Positions 37,989 to 48,876 of a DNA stretch of 64,000 nucleotides are shown piece after piece (positions within the stretch are counted from its first letter, which is position 1; every line of letters begins with the position of its first letter). Source of the DNA: Rosa chinensis (Eukaryota > Streptophyta > Magnoliopsida > Rosales > Rosaceae); contig NC_037093.1 in assembly GCF_002994745.2 (NCBI RefSeq), positions 7,924,400-7,988,399 of the forward strand, in the 5' to 3' direction. Made by a program: the position numbers and the translations under genes. The notes beneath the pieces were generated by a model, which worked only from the letters and a program-made list of their open reading frames with translations, was not told the origin of the DNA and did not search any database.

Positions 37989-40160
37989 GTTAGACATAAG
38001 TCTCCAACTATAAGTCCGTTATGTAGAACCCTTGACAGACGATCTCTTTTTCCCTAGATTTGCGAATTGTCACTTTGATGAGACATCCTTCCCGTCGTTA
38101 GAGGGAGATTAGAACGTCAATGTTCAACAGGAATGACATGAATTGTCGTGGTCTGTCCCCACTATGTCTCATATTGATCCTCTAAAAGTGACAAAATCAC
38201 ATATACCTGTTGCAAACATGTCTGCAAGGATTGATGTCCCCACAAGAGGACATAGTACCACCAAGAGGAGATGGTACGGCACCACTACCATGAATGGTGG
38301 TATGGTGACGCCACAAAGGTGGCATAATGGCGTCATAGGCCATGGGTTCCACTAGAGAGTGTAGAAGACCCATAGGTTCGATGGATTCTTGCCCTAGGAA
38401 GAGAACGAGTTTGGCATAACTTGATTCATTGATCATTGATACTCAAAATCCTTCCCATGAGAATATTCTGGATTATGGTTATGTCCAAGAGACATCGTTG
38501 GGGGACACCTTAATGTTAGAACCAATTCCTGAGAATATAGAGATCTCTACGAACTACACTAGTGTACACGAGGACGTGGAATTATTGAGACCAATGACAT
38601 CGAACCTTACTCCGTTGAAGAATGCCAACGTAGAGAAAATTGGCCTAAATGGAAAGATGAGATCCATGTTGAATTTGATTCACTAACGAAGAGGAAGGAT
38701 TTCGAGCCTAAGATGCCAACACCTCCTAATATAAAACCTGTTGACATTAATAGGTCTTCGTTAGATAGCGTGATGAGAAAAAAATATGGTAATCTCACCT
38801 TATGGCGCAAGACTTCTCACAAAACACCCTGGAATCAACTACGAGAAGACATATTCTTTCTTAATGGATGTCATTGCACTCCACTACCTTGTCAGTTTGG
38901 TAGTTTATGAATAACTGAACATGCAGCTTACGAATGTGGTCACTACGTATCTCTATGGGGATCTAGATACGGAATATAATGAAGGTTCTTGAGAACTTCA
39001 TTTACCCAAGTCAAGTAGCTCTAGACCACAGAGCGTGTTTGCAACTAGGTTTAAATACTCATTAAAGTGACTACTTGATTGGGAAGGGATATGAGCGTGT
39101 TTGCAATTGTCGCAGTTTATGTTGATAAACATAATTGGAACCTTTGAGGGAAACCGCTAAACATATGAAATCCGAGTTTGAGATGAAGGACCTTGGGAGA
39201 ACACGGTTTTGTCTAAATTTAGAATTTGTATACCGTGTCAATAAATGCTTTGCATTTTGATAAAGTCAAAGATGCACTTTCATGGTCGTCCGTAGTCTTG
39301 ACCCTAAGAGGGATACGTTTCGTCCCAGGGATGATGACGAAGACATGTTAATTGCCAGAAATGTCTTACCTAAGTACAATAGGCACATTATTGTACTTAA
39401 CACAATACAAGACTGGATGCCTCATTTATTACGAACTTGTTGGCTAGATATAGCCCCGCGCCAACGCAACGCCATTGGACTGGTATAAAGATAATCTTTC
39501 GTTACTTAAAATGTACGATAGATATGGGCTTGTTCTATCCTTGCAGAGAGAAAAGAATGACGGAAGAATGAGAACGGATCTCATTAGCTCAAGTGGCACT
39601 GTCCAAGATGCTGTGATCGGCAAAAACCACCGGTCACCCATCCTCCTCCCTTACATCAAAATGATGATGATGTTTTGATGGATTTTGTTGATGTAGGGTA
39701 TCTCTCTGACCCTCACAAATTTCGTTCCCAGACCAATTATGTCTTTACTATGGGAAGCACCGCGATATCTTGGAGGTTTACAAAGTAGACCCTTGTTGCT
39801 ACTTCCTAAAATCATGCAGAGATTATTGCTCTACATAAAGCCGTGCGTGAATGCATATGGCTAAGGTCTGTAATTAGACACATTCGAGGAGCTTGTGGTT
39901 TGAAGTCTATCACAGATGAACCTACATGCATTTATGAATTGAGCAAATGAAATTAGGTTTCATCAAGGGCAACAACACCAAGCATATATCGCCTAAGTTC
40001 TTTTACAATCAGCAACAACATTAATCATTTCTAAAGATTGAAGTGAAACAAATCCAATCAGAGGATAATGTAGCGGACTTATTCACTAAGTTGTTACCTA
40101 AATCCACCTTTGAGAAACATGTGAAGAGCCTCGGATTGAGAAAATTATCCGAACTCCCAT
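36078..40160 (+). pseudogene. pol remnant of copia element 1
   Basis: Recognisable pieces in several frames: RLWHDRLEHPGHDMMIR (GAG-pre-integrase, about 36990), integrase core around 37400-37960 (RIQGDF, LDNA-EF), reverse transcriptase around 38600-39200, and RNase H around 39700-40130 ending NVADLFTKLLPKSTFEKHV. The polymerase active-site motif reads YVDK instead of YVDD at 39118-39129. Stops are frequent. Confidence 0.85.
37957..37984. repeat. (AT)n microsatellite in copia element 1
   Basis: An uninterrupted AT run within the integrase to reverse transcriptase spacer. Similar runs lie at 23632-23664, 27088-27110, 52757-52782 and 57161-57193. Confidence 0.95.
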
Positions 40161-40366
40161 GATTGTAGCAATCAGGGGGAGATGTCAACATCAGGGGGAG
40201 GAATGATGTCTACATGATCGATCTCAAAGAGTGAAGGATGTGTTGTGCTCTTTTTGTCCTTCGACCAGGGTTATTTTTGTCTCTTAGGGTTTTTGTTACC
40301 TGGAAAGGCTTTTAAAGAGGCAACGACCAAAGCCTCATTACCAAGTTTGAGCGGCACAAGGGGGAG

Positions 40367-40587
40367 TGTTGAAGGATATCGACATTGAGTGTGCCTCTTC
40401 AAACTAGGGTTTAGTTCTAGAGTTGTAATAGGAGAGAAGGTTCTAGATTTCCTAATTATTCGGATTCTATTTCCTTGTATGACAAGATTATGTACTTTGT
40501 AAATCTCTATATAAAAGGCTCCTATTATCAATAATAGAATACACACAATTCTCTCTACAATTCTCGAATCATATTTTTCCTTAAACA
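40367..40587 (+). repeat. 3' LTR of copia element 1
   Basis: It starts TGTTGAAGGATATCG and ends CTTAAACA, directly before the GTGAC duplication. It has one ATCGACAT where the 5' LTR carries the MITE, and a 12-bp internal duplication (TCTCTACAAT region) that the 5' LTR lacks. Confidence 0.95.
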
Positions 40588-41412
40588 GTGACCTCTTACT
40601 TTGCAAAGCAAAGCATGGCATTAGGGACCGAGTAGTCCTGATGTCCCTCGGAAGTTTCTGTGCTATACCATTTCATTCGTTTTCGAATGTTGTCACTCTG
40701 AATCTTGATGTGAACCAATTTTGGTACGCAATGTTGGCGAGAATGTGATTGTTCATAGCACAACCAAATGGGAAACCTCCTGCCTTTTGTTTTATAGAGA
40801 TTGTAGCATTTGGTAGAGGGGTTCCTTGCATATCAACTGTTGGAATTTCACCTTGCTCTTACGAATCTACACAAAATTTTGTTCATTTTTATTATGTATG
40901 TTCTCTCTTCCTTTTTTGTATCAATTTAGAAAACGATATTGTCACTAGACCGGGAAATGTACGCTATCAAAATGAGTGCAGAAAGACAATTGTGAAAGTG
41001 CAAATTATGATATTTACTTGAGAATGCTTGCCTTTTTAATGCTTTGATCTTGATGAGACTTCCACTGCTCCTGGGTGAAAGATTGTAAAGAGATGCTATC
41101 AACCCAAATTTCGACCGTTGTGTTTTTGCTGTGGAGTGTTATACAAAGGAATTCATAATTACCAGTATATACAAAGAATATATGGTACAAACAATTTTAT
41201 TGCTACGTTTGTGATGATCAATCAAATAAGTAAAAACCTCAAAATAGAGCTCGGCAGGGCCTGAGGCATTCATGGTTAGGCCACCCTTGAGCAAGGTCCA
41301 ACAATTTGATTAATTCAGCAATAGTTGCACCAGCATGAATGAATCCAGTAGATGTGTTAAAAACAGCTGTTACCGGAACGTTGCTATCATTGCTCACTTG
41401 TACCCAAGATGC
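40588..41412 (-). pseudogene. GH10 xylanase paralog 2, middle exons (pseudogene)
   Basis: The - strand shows KNTTVEIWVDSISLQSF (exon about 41131-41032), the CBM piece SWVQVSNDSNVPVTAVFNTS (about 41412-41237) and the barrel start FPFGCAMNNHILAN, NWFTSRFRVTTF and WYSTETSEGHQDYS up to LCFAK, where sequence is lost before the insertion point. There is a frameshift in the KFQQ..DMQGTPLPNA part. The 33-codon exon is followed by GCAAGC instead of GTAAGC. Confidence 0.88.
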
Positions 41413-41435
41413 ACGTACATATGCATCGATAAAAA

Positions 41436-44400
41436 CTAGCAATGGTGCCCACGCTTTGCCGCGGGATTTGTTCTTGCTTACAATTTAAGAGACAGTTTCC
41501 TTGTTTTGAGTTTAAATTATTGCAGTTTTCAGAACATTCTACCAAGGCATTCTATCAAAACATCAAGTATTGCAGGAAGGAGGGAACCTAATGTACTTAT
41601 ATAGAAATGTACTTTAAAAAGGATCAAAACAGCTATGAAATTTTATTAAATGTAAACTAATTCTGATCATATTGGAAATTTTCTTTTTTAACACTCAGAT
41701 TACCCACTGAACATGGAATACAAAGATGAGCTTCATCAAATATGAAAAAGAATAAGTATGTATTCTAAATATAATATTTTGATCTAAGAATGAAGAAATA
41801 ACAGTACATCTGATGCAAAAAAAGAGGTTCTGTAATAAAAAAAAATTGATCCAGATTTTATTCTGTTGCTCAGGTTCTGCATGTGTATCATTCCCTACTT
41901 GAACTCCCACCAATATCACTCAAATTTGATCCAGATTGTAGTTCAATCCCTGTAGTGGAAGCTACCTGATCATCGAATTTCACAATGCACATTTGGCGAA
42001 TTATCCTGAATCAAACATTAAACAATTGAGCCTACCATGTAAAATTATAGCAATAGCTAGAACATTGTTTTCTCCAATTTCTGCAGCTCTTAGATTTATT
42101 TCATTTCTGCCCTGGACCTATATAAAAAAATATATAAAAAATACCCAAAGTATATGCACTAATCCCAGTAAGAACTCCATAGTGAAGGAAGTGGATAATA
42201 TTGTTCTAATCATCTTTAAAGGATAAGCACATGCATAATGGACTTTTGGCTGAGTAACAAATTAATTTGTAGAGCTAGAATGCACCAGCATACACAAGTT
42301 TCTTACTCTATTGCTAAAAGATAATAATAGTGGAGATTTTAACAAACAGTGTGGAGGATTCCAGTTCAAATTCCTTTTCTGAAAGGAAACATACTTGATC
42401 AGACTACCTTCACCCGTGGATTTTTGGTGTCTGCAGTTTCACCTTTTTCTTCAATCAGCCCAACCAACTGGCCAGAACCTCCATCTGCGATTAGTCAAAT
42501 ATAAATTGCTCAGAAAAACCAAGCTTTCAAATCAAATAGTAGCTTTCAGTAATTACGAATTTATTATGTGCCTAGATAATGGGCATACAGGTATGCATCT
42601 TATGATTATTATCTCATCATGACAAATTGGGTTTTCTGGAATACTTGGAGCCTATACTTAAAACTCATTTTTACCATAGACATTTCCTTTCCTCCCAAGT
42701 CATTGCAACTAAATTCAATGAAGGCAGATGAACAAAATTTTATTTATCTACAGTAGCTTATGATAGACTAAGTTTAGAAAGTAACCTAAAGACTTTTAGA
42801 TCATTAGTTAGGTTGGTTGTGAACTTTACATGGTTGTATACATCTGTAAGGGAGTCCAACACCTTAATGAGGTAATGAAGAAAGCATGAGAGGTATTTTT
42901 CAAGTAGGTGATCAAAATGGATCACAAAGAACTCTAAGAACCCTAGAAATTCGAGCATCACAAATATACACATCTGAAATACCAAATTCATCAATTCACA
43001 ACAAACCATGGGGCATCAAGTAGGTGATCAAAATTCAAACTTGAAAATGTGATTCGGTAAATTTGAACAAAAAGAATCAAATCAAATCAAACTCAAATAC
43101 AAATCCAAATCCAAATCGACCAAATATACGTATGAAAATCTAGAAAAAAAAAAATTGTGTCATTAGAGCTAACAAAGAATAATAATGTCGGCGAGCATCA
43201 TAGTTCAAAATAGATCTATGCCTTTTCTTGTCAAAGCGCTAATTAAGCAGTGAACTAATTACACCACACATGAAGGTCAGAATTGACCTAATCGTGGTCT
43301 AGATCCACAATCTGATAAGAGAATACTAACATAACACACGATCATAACAATTCGGGCCACACATATCCTAACCTACATACTACTGCATATAGTATTGGCA
43401 ACTAATACACTTGAAGATACAACATGTTCATAACGATGAGATCGAGTTGGTTAAAGTGACCATAAGCAAACTGAGGGCCAGATTTTGCTTGCAGTATTAA
43501 TTGTATAAATTAATGTTGGGTCGGTGCAAACCCACAACTTTGACATAATGTTCCAAAATTTAGACTTAAAAAACCCAACCACGGCTCATAAATAGGTATT
43601 ATTCCCTCATCATTTAGACCAAAAAGAAAACCCTTCAAGAGGTTTTAATCACATGCTTTTCTTATTTTCCTGTTCTCCTGCGGAATAAAACTACCAGCAG
43701 ATCCATTCTAAAGCAAGAGATATGGTATAGCCTAGTTGCATTTGTTGACTCACTCCAAGAGAAATTGAATGTCTTTTCCTAGAATATCAATTCTTGATCA
43801 AAATTCAAAACCCAGATGGCATCCTAGAATATCAAAATTCTTGATCAAAATTCAAAATCCAGTACTAGAAACAACGCAATTAGCACCATTTTGATACATA
43901 ACCAATAAGCATATATAAGCATATAAAAATTGAACATTGATTTCGTGAAGAGGAGCAGAAGGCCAGCTGAATTTTAAACAAAACTCAATCAAATGAACCC
44001 CTCACCTGGTTGATCTAGCACGATTATCTTCAAAACCCAAGCACGATTGGTTTAGCTGCAGCAGATCACCAACCCAAACACAATTATCTTGAAACCAAAG
44101 ATAAACTAAACTGTTAAAAATGGAGTCAGAAGCAGAAATGAAGTCAAGAAATAGGGTCTAGGGTCTTTGGTGTAAAGCAGAAAGAACTAACAACCCAGAA
44201 ATTAAAAGGCAAATCGGCTCAGAAAGAACTAACTTCGTGCACAGATGATGAGGTGAAAATCTCCTTTCCTGACTATCAGCTATCTCTGTCTATCTCTCTG
44301 TGGATCGTTCTTGATATCTCTCTGGATTGCTCTCTATCACACCTGATCTCTCTATCTCTCTCTGGATCGTTCCTCTCTGTCTGTAGATGTAGGTCGTGGA

Positions 44401-44561
44401 ACTTCTGGAAAGGTCAGTGGAGGTCAAAAAAATGAAGGAATTGGCAGCGTGAAATTGTAAAGCAAAGGTAAGGGCAAAATCGCCTTTTCCACACCCAATG
44501 AACTGTTGTGAATAGTAAACCGGCCTTTTGTATATTAGTAATTAGATATATACTATATAGA
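41436..44561 (-). mobile_element. Non-autonomous Helitron-like element
   Basis: On the - strand the element ends CCCGCGGCAAAGCGTGGG, a short GC hairpin, followed about 10 nt later by GCTAG and a T. This is the classic Helitron 3' end (hairpin, then CTRR, then host T). The other end reads TCTATATAGTATATATC, a typical TC start. GH10 exon remains lie on both sides (to 41412 and from 44612), so it sits in an intron of paralog 2. There is no Rep-helicase frame. The 3.1-kb cargo is AT-rich with no gene I can recognise. Confidence 0.75.
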
Positions 44562-44611
44562 GCGTAACTTCTGCATTGCCTTGTATGAAAGTTACAAAAT
44601 TTATGTACCAG

Positions 44612-44665
44612 AAAATGTGTAGAGCTTACTTATGAATTTCCAAGTGAACCTTCTGAAAAAAAGGG
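44612..44665 (-). pseudogene. GH10 xylanase paralog 2, CBM exon fragment
   Basis: The - strand reads QKVHLEIHK then KLYTFSG and a GT donor, matching KVYLQSDKLYTFSG of paralog 3 with one stop codon. It is the last trace of the 5' part of the pseudogene. The signal-peptide exons are not found. Confidence 0.7.
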
Positions 44666-44941
44666 AAGATTGAGAGGTTGACAAAATCAAATTAAATTTA
44701 GTGGGAGGAAACTTTATGCCAATCTCAACATACGAGCCATCTTTAACTTCCTTCCTTTGATTCCAATTTCATACAAAGCATTGCACACTGATCATGTATA
44801 TGAAAATGTTCAAGTAAGAATTTAATCAATTTATTAACTTGATATTTGATGTTGGGGCACCTTTTTTTTAGAATGTGAAATTGCCATTAAGCAACAATCA
44901 ACATACTTCAGAGTTGGTAAGTTATGGCATGTTTGTTAGCT

Positions 44942-47597
44942 TTTTTTTTTTTTTGGGGAAATTTTCAAACTCTTTATTCAATATACTTAAACGAAATTAC
45001 AATAAGAAGAAAGTACATTAAGAATAAAATTTGGGGGAATGTTTTCCCAAACTAAAGAAGATCTAGACAGAGAAGTAAAAGAAGATAAACAGTGAGCCAC
45101 ACAATTGGCTTGATGATAAACATGCTTGAACATAGAACCTGGAATGAAATTCAACCCTTCTATGATGTCATCATACACACGACCCAATTGGTAAGTATGG
45201 GGAATGACAGCCTGCTTAGTAGCACTAGCAAGAGTTAAAGAATCCGTCTCAAACACTACCGGAGAGAACCCTTTATCTCGTACAAACTTCACAGCTACTC
45301 TACCATCAAGAGGCTCCACATGTTCTGCAGAATAAACATCCTCCAAAACCTGACAGAAACCCCCAACACAAGTACCAACAACATCTCTAACAACAACACA
45401 AATACCTCTACTAGAACTAGAGCTTGAAAAAGCCCCGTCCATATTTACCTTTAACCAACCTTGAGCAGGAGGTTTCCACCTACAACTCCCCCTCTCAATC
45501 CTAGGCAATGACCTCCAATAGAACTGGAAGTCAGTAAGCCTAGCATTTAAGCTGAAAAGCACATCACCTTCTCGGGCCTCTACTTGTTCCCAAACTCTAT
45601 GATTCCTCTCCTTCCAAGCACCCCATATGAAAAATAATAATTTACACCACCCTTCTTTTGAAAGTTTCTTGAAATAAAAGTTCAACCAATCAAATAAAGT
45701 AAGATCAATTGCAGTTACCTCATAAAAAACTCGCTTGAGCTCCTCCTCTGACTCCAATAAAGTCTTCGTAAAAGGATATAAGCGACACAAATGATCCAAG
45801 GACTCATTCCCCATCCCACACAACACACACAAATAGGACTCAATTTGTACTCCCTTTGACACCAATCTGTCAACCGTAGGCAATATGTTCTGAAGAACCT
45901 TCCATATGCTAATTCGAGCAGTTCCAGGAATACAAGCTTGCCATACACCTTTCCAAACCTTTGAAATAACTGCTGCACCCCCACCATTAGCTGCATGTTG
46001 TAGTCCCAAGAAGAGTTTATAGGCACTTTTTACAGTAAATTGGTCTTTTGGGTCAAGATGCCACACTCTTCTATCATTCAAATTTCGTTCTGAGAGTACT
46101 AGAGAGAGACTTCACAAGTGCCACATCTTGAGGAACAAAGAACTGCTGCATCTTATTCATATCCCACCTCCCTGGAGCTAAAAGAAGATCCTCCACAAGC
46201 AAAGTGACATCCACACCAATTACCCGAGGCACCGGAACAAAAGGATAGGAATTGGGAACCACGGATCCATACAAACTCGAATCCCAGCACCATTACCGAT
46301 CTGCCACCTTATTCCATGCTTTAGTAAATCCCTAGAACCCACAATGCTCCGCCAAGAAAAAGAAGGAGAACTATGATCGGGTGCCTCAAAAAAATCACAA
46401 TCAAGAAAATACCTGGCTTTGTACATTTTGGCAATACGAGAATCTGGATTATGTAAAACCCGCCATCCCTGCTTTGCTAACATTGCTTTATTGAAAGCAT
46501 GGAGATCAAGGAAACCAAGGCCCCCTTCCTCCTTAGGTAAAGAAAGAGTATCCCAAGAGCGCCAATGAATTTTTCTTTTATCCTCCATACTCCCCTACCA
46601 AAATTTGGCACACATCTGCTACAAATCATCACAAAAATTCTTTGTGAGTTCAAAGCAACTCATAGCATACGTAGGGAGTGATTGAGCAACCACCCTAATG
46701 AGAATATCTTTTCCAGCCCCAGTCAAGCATTTCCCTTGCCAACCATCCAGCTTCTTCCCAAGCCGTTCTTTAATATACTGGATGGTTGCAGTTTTAGCTT
46801 TCCCAACATATGTAGGTAGCCCTAAATATTTTTCGTGGGACTCCACCACCACCACCACATTCAACAACTCTGCAATCTCACCCTGTAAAGCTTCTGTAAC
46901 ATTTTTACTAAAAGTAACAGAACTCTTACAAAAATTTACCTTCTGACCAGACGCCATCTCATAAATTTGAAGCACATCTTTAATCTGATTACAAGCTTCA
47001 ACAGAGGCTTAAGCATAAAGCATACTGTCATCCGCAAAGAGCAGGTGATTAATCTGAGGAGCTTCAGGACAGATAGCTATACCCGGTAATGTTTCCATCG
47101 CTTGCCTCTAGTGCAACAATGCAGAAAAGCCATCAGCACCCAATTAAAATAAGTAGGGGGAGAGAGGATCCCCCTGTCTCAACCCTCTAGAAGGTATCAC
47201 CACCAATTTCTACATCGATAAAACGAGGAGAAGAATCACAGACCTTGACGTTTAGACCCTTCGTCCAGAATAATCCGAGTTCGCCTGATTGCCCAGTACT
47301 CAAGACATGTTCTTTATGCGCAAACCCTAGCGCGCGGTGGAGTTTTGCAAAATCTTGATCAAACTGGATTTTCGTTTCACACAAGAATAGAATAGGAGGC
47401 CAGTTCTAAGCAATGAGATTTTTCAAGCCATGAACCATGGAAGGATTGCTGATACCTCTGCAATTCCAAGACAAAATCTCCATCAAAGAAGAATAGATGC
47501 AGGGCTCGAAAACCTAAATAATTCGGTCTCGTTCCCAAACCCTAGCAGAGCTAGGTCAGTTATATGCCTTTCTATGCTTCTTGTGCAACTTTGGAAG
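44942..47597 (-). mobile_element. L1-type LINE with a large internal deletion
   Basis: A perfect 16-bp duplication GGCATGTTTGTTAGCT (44926-44941 and 47598-47613) flanks it, and a T run at its left end is the poly(A) tail of a - strand element. From the 5' end: an endonuclease start MEILSWNCRG at 47483 with CETK, then a jump at about 47200 into the reverse transcriptase at GLRQGDPLSPYLF, LLFADDS (about 47020-47046) and the C-terminal half. A zinc-binding zf-RVT region and an RNase H domain (KVNMDGA) follow in a 364-aa frame (46081-44987). Several stops and frameshifts break the front part. Confidence 0.92.
44987..46081 (-). CDS. LINE ORF2 C-terminal part: zf-RVT plus RNase H domains
   Basis: An open 364-aa frame of the LINE. 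The first 150 residues have the SAYKLFLGLQ...WKGVWQ start and the CVLCG...ESLDHLC cysteine/histidine pattern of the reverse-transcriptase zinc-binding domain. Residues about 200-340 are RNase H-like: WLKVNMDGA, VVVRDVVG, VVFETDS and YHQANCVAHCL. It is part of the dead LINE and not a host gene; the upstream frames are broken. Confidence 0.85.
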   Translation of the reverse strand: MNDRRVWHLDPKDQFTVKSAYKLFLGLQHAANGGGAAVISKVWKGVWQACIPGTARISIWKVLQNILPTVDRLVSKGVQIESYLCVLCGMGNESLDHLCRLYPFTKTLLESEEELKRVFYEVTAIDLTLFDWLNFYFKKLSKEGWCKLLFFIWGAWKERNHRVWEQVEAREGDVLFSLNARLTDFQFYWRSLPRIERGSCRWKPPAQGWLKVNMDGAFSSSSSSRGICVVVRDVVGTCVGGFCQVLEDVYSAEHVEPLDGRVAVKFVRDKGFSPVVFETDSLTLASATKQAVIPHTYQLGRVYDDIIEGLNFIPGSMFKHVYHQANCVAHCLSSFTSLSRSSLVWENIPPNFILNVLSSYCNFV

Positions 47598-47989
47598 GGC
47601 ATGTTTGTTAGCTAGCCTAACTAACATCATGGAAGTCATGAATTCAAATCTCACTTACATCAGGGATAGTGTGGGAAGTTACATTGTCGTCTAGAACCAA
47701 AAAAAAAAAAAAAAACATACTTCAAAGTTTATAACACGAGATAGTCTAAGAAGTAAACTGTTTTGTATTTTTCATTTTACTTTCAGTCTCTTTTGGAATC
47801 AGTAAACATACAAAAAGTAAATTTACAAATAAATGGGAAGTCATGTGCTAAACCCATTCTATTAACCATCAACGTTTAAAGTCAAAGTGCGTTATATATA
47901 TTGACTTCTGTAAGTAACAAAAGTGACCTGAAAGAGTTTACATATTCGAAATTAATTAATAATACTCATGTAGTTAGCATACAAGCCGA

Positions 47990-48865
47990 GTACTCCTAGA
48001 CTCCTAGTCTCCCATGACTTCTGTACGTTCAATTGCTCGTCCGGCAGCCTCCTTGGTGGCGCGAGCCTTAAGCCTTGTCGGCGCGACGTGGACCTCCAGC
48101 CTCGTCGATAAAATAAGGACCTCGAGCCTCGTTGGGATGATGGGACTCTTGTGCTTTATCGACGGGATACAAGCGTTACCGAACGGGAGCTTAGTCTAGT
48201 CTGTGCACTGGAGCTGAAGGGAACCAGTCAGATCTCCTTCTTGTCGATGATTGGAAGTAGTACGACACGTCGTGGAGAAGCCCAATCGATGCTGGTGCAG
48301 ATTCTTCTGCTGGAGATGGCAGGATGTCTCGACTTAGCTACTGCTTCATGTTGGCGGTGTTTCATCTTGTCGTTAATGATGGCAGGAGGGTCAGTGGCTG
48401 GCAGCTCGGGTGCGGGTAGGTCGATGGCTGTCGTTGGCAGGTTGCTTGATGGTGGCACTGGTTTTTCTGGCAAGAGGAAGGAGGCTGGGCTTCCTTGCTC
48501 ATCACACACGGGCTCGATTCATTGGGCTAGTGTTTTGCCTAGGCCTTATTACTATTTTTTTAGTTTGTCTATTTCTCAATAGTTCTCTTTGTTTAGGCAA
48601 CTCATTTCCTATTGTTTTTAGGGAAACTATGAATTTTTACCTTTATGTTTGATTGTTTGCTTATTTACTATGTTATTCCATAGTCTGTAGGCTTGCTTAA
48701 ATAAATGAGCATGGGTACCGTCAAATGATCGGACCTAATCATTGTATCGTTATGGTTTACCATAAACTCTTTATCTACCCATAGATGGTAGAATGAGGAT
48801 ATGTAATGGTCATTTCTGACCTGAGCATTAATATATCAACATGATATTATTATTATTTTTTTAAA
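47990..48865 (+). mobile_element. 5'-truncated non-LTR retroposon
   Basis: ATACAAGCCGA occurs at 47979-47989 and 48866-48876, an 11-bp target duplication. The right end is a simple (ATT)n and T-rich tail following a 300-bp AT-rich stretch that looks like a LINE 3' UTR. Frames at 48014-48660 (for example SIHWASVLPRP) match no domain I can name. Confidence 0.6.
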
Positions 48866-48876
48866 ATACAAGCCGA

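Larger units (their letters stand above)
31950..40587 (+). mobile_element. Ty1/copia LTR retrotransposon, decayed, with two nested insertions
   Basis: TG...CA-bounded LTRs lie at 31950-32762 and 40367-40587, flanked by the exact 5-bp duplication GTGAC (31945-31949 and 40588-40592). Without its nested MITE the 5' LTR is 208 bp, against 221 bp for the 3' LTR; they differ at roughly ten bases by eye plus a 12-bp indel. Domains appear in copia order: gag, GAG-pre-integrase, integrase, reverse transcriptase, RNase H. Many stops and frameshifts show that it is dead. A purine-rich tract (ACAAGGGGGAG) precedes the 3' LTR. It split GH10 paralog 2. Confidence 0.95.
44916..47715 (+). mobile_element. SINE split by a LINE insertion
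   Basis: ACATACTTCAGAGTT at 44901-44915 and ACATACTTCAAAGTT at 47716-47730 form a 15-bp target duplication with one mismatch. Removing the LINE leaves about 128 bp beginning GGTAAGTTATGG, with a B-box-like GAATTCAAATCTC, and ending in a long A run. These are SINE features. Confidence 0.75.

Noticed and set aside
41993..43009. Frames of 75-83 aa inside the Helitron-like element
   Set aside because: Low-complexity AT-driven frames with no homology pattern; both strands are equally open.
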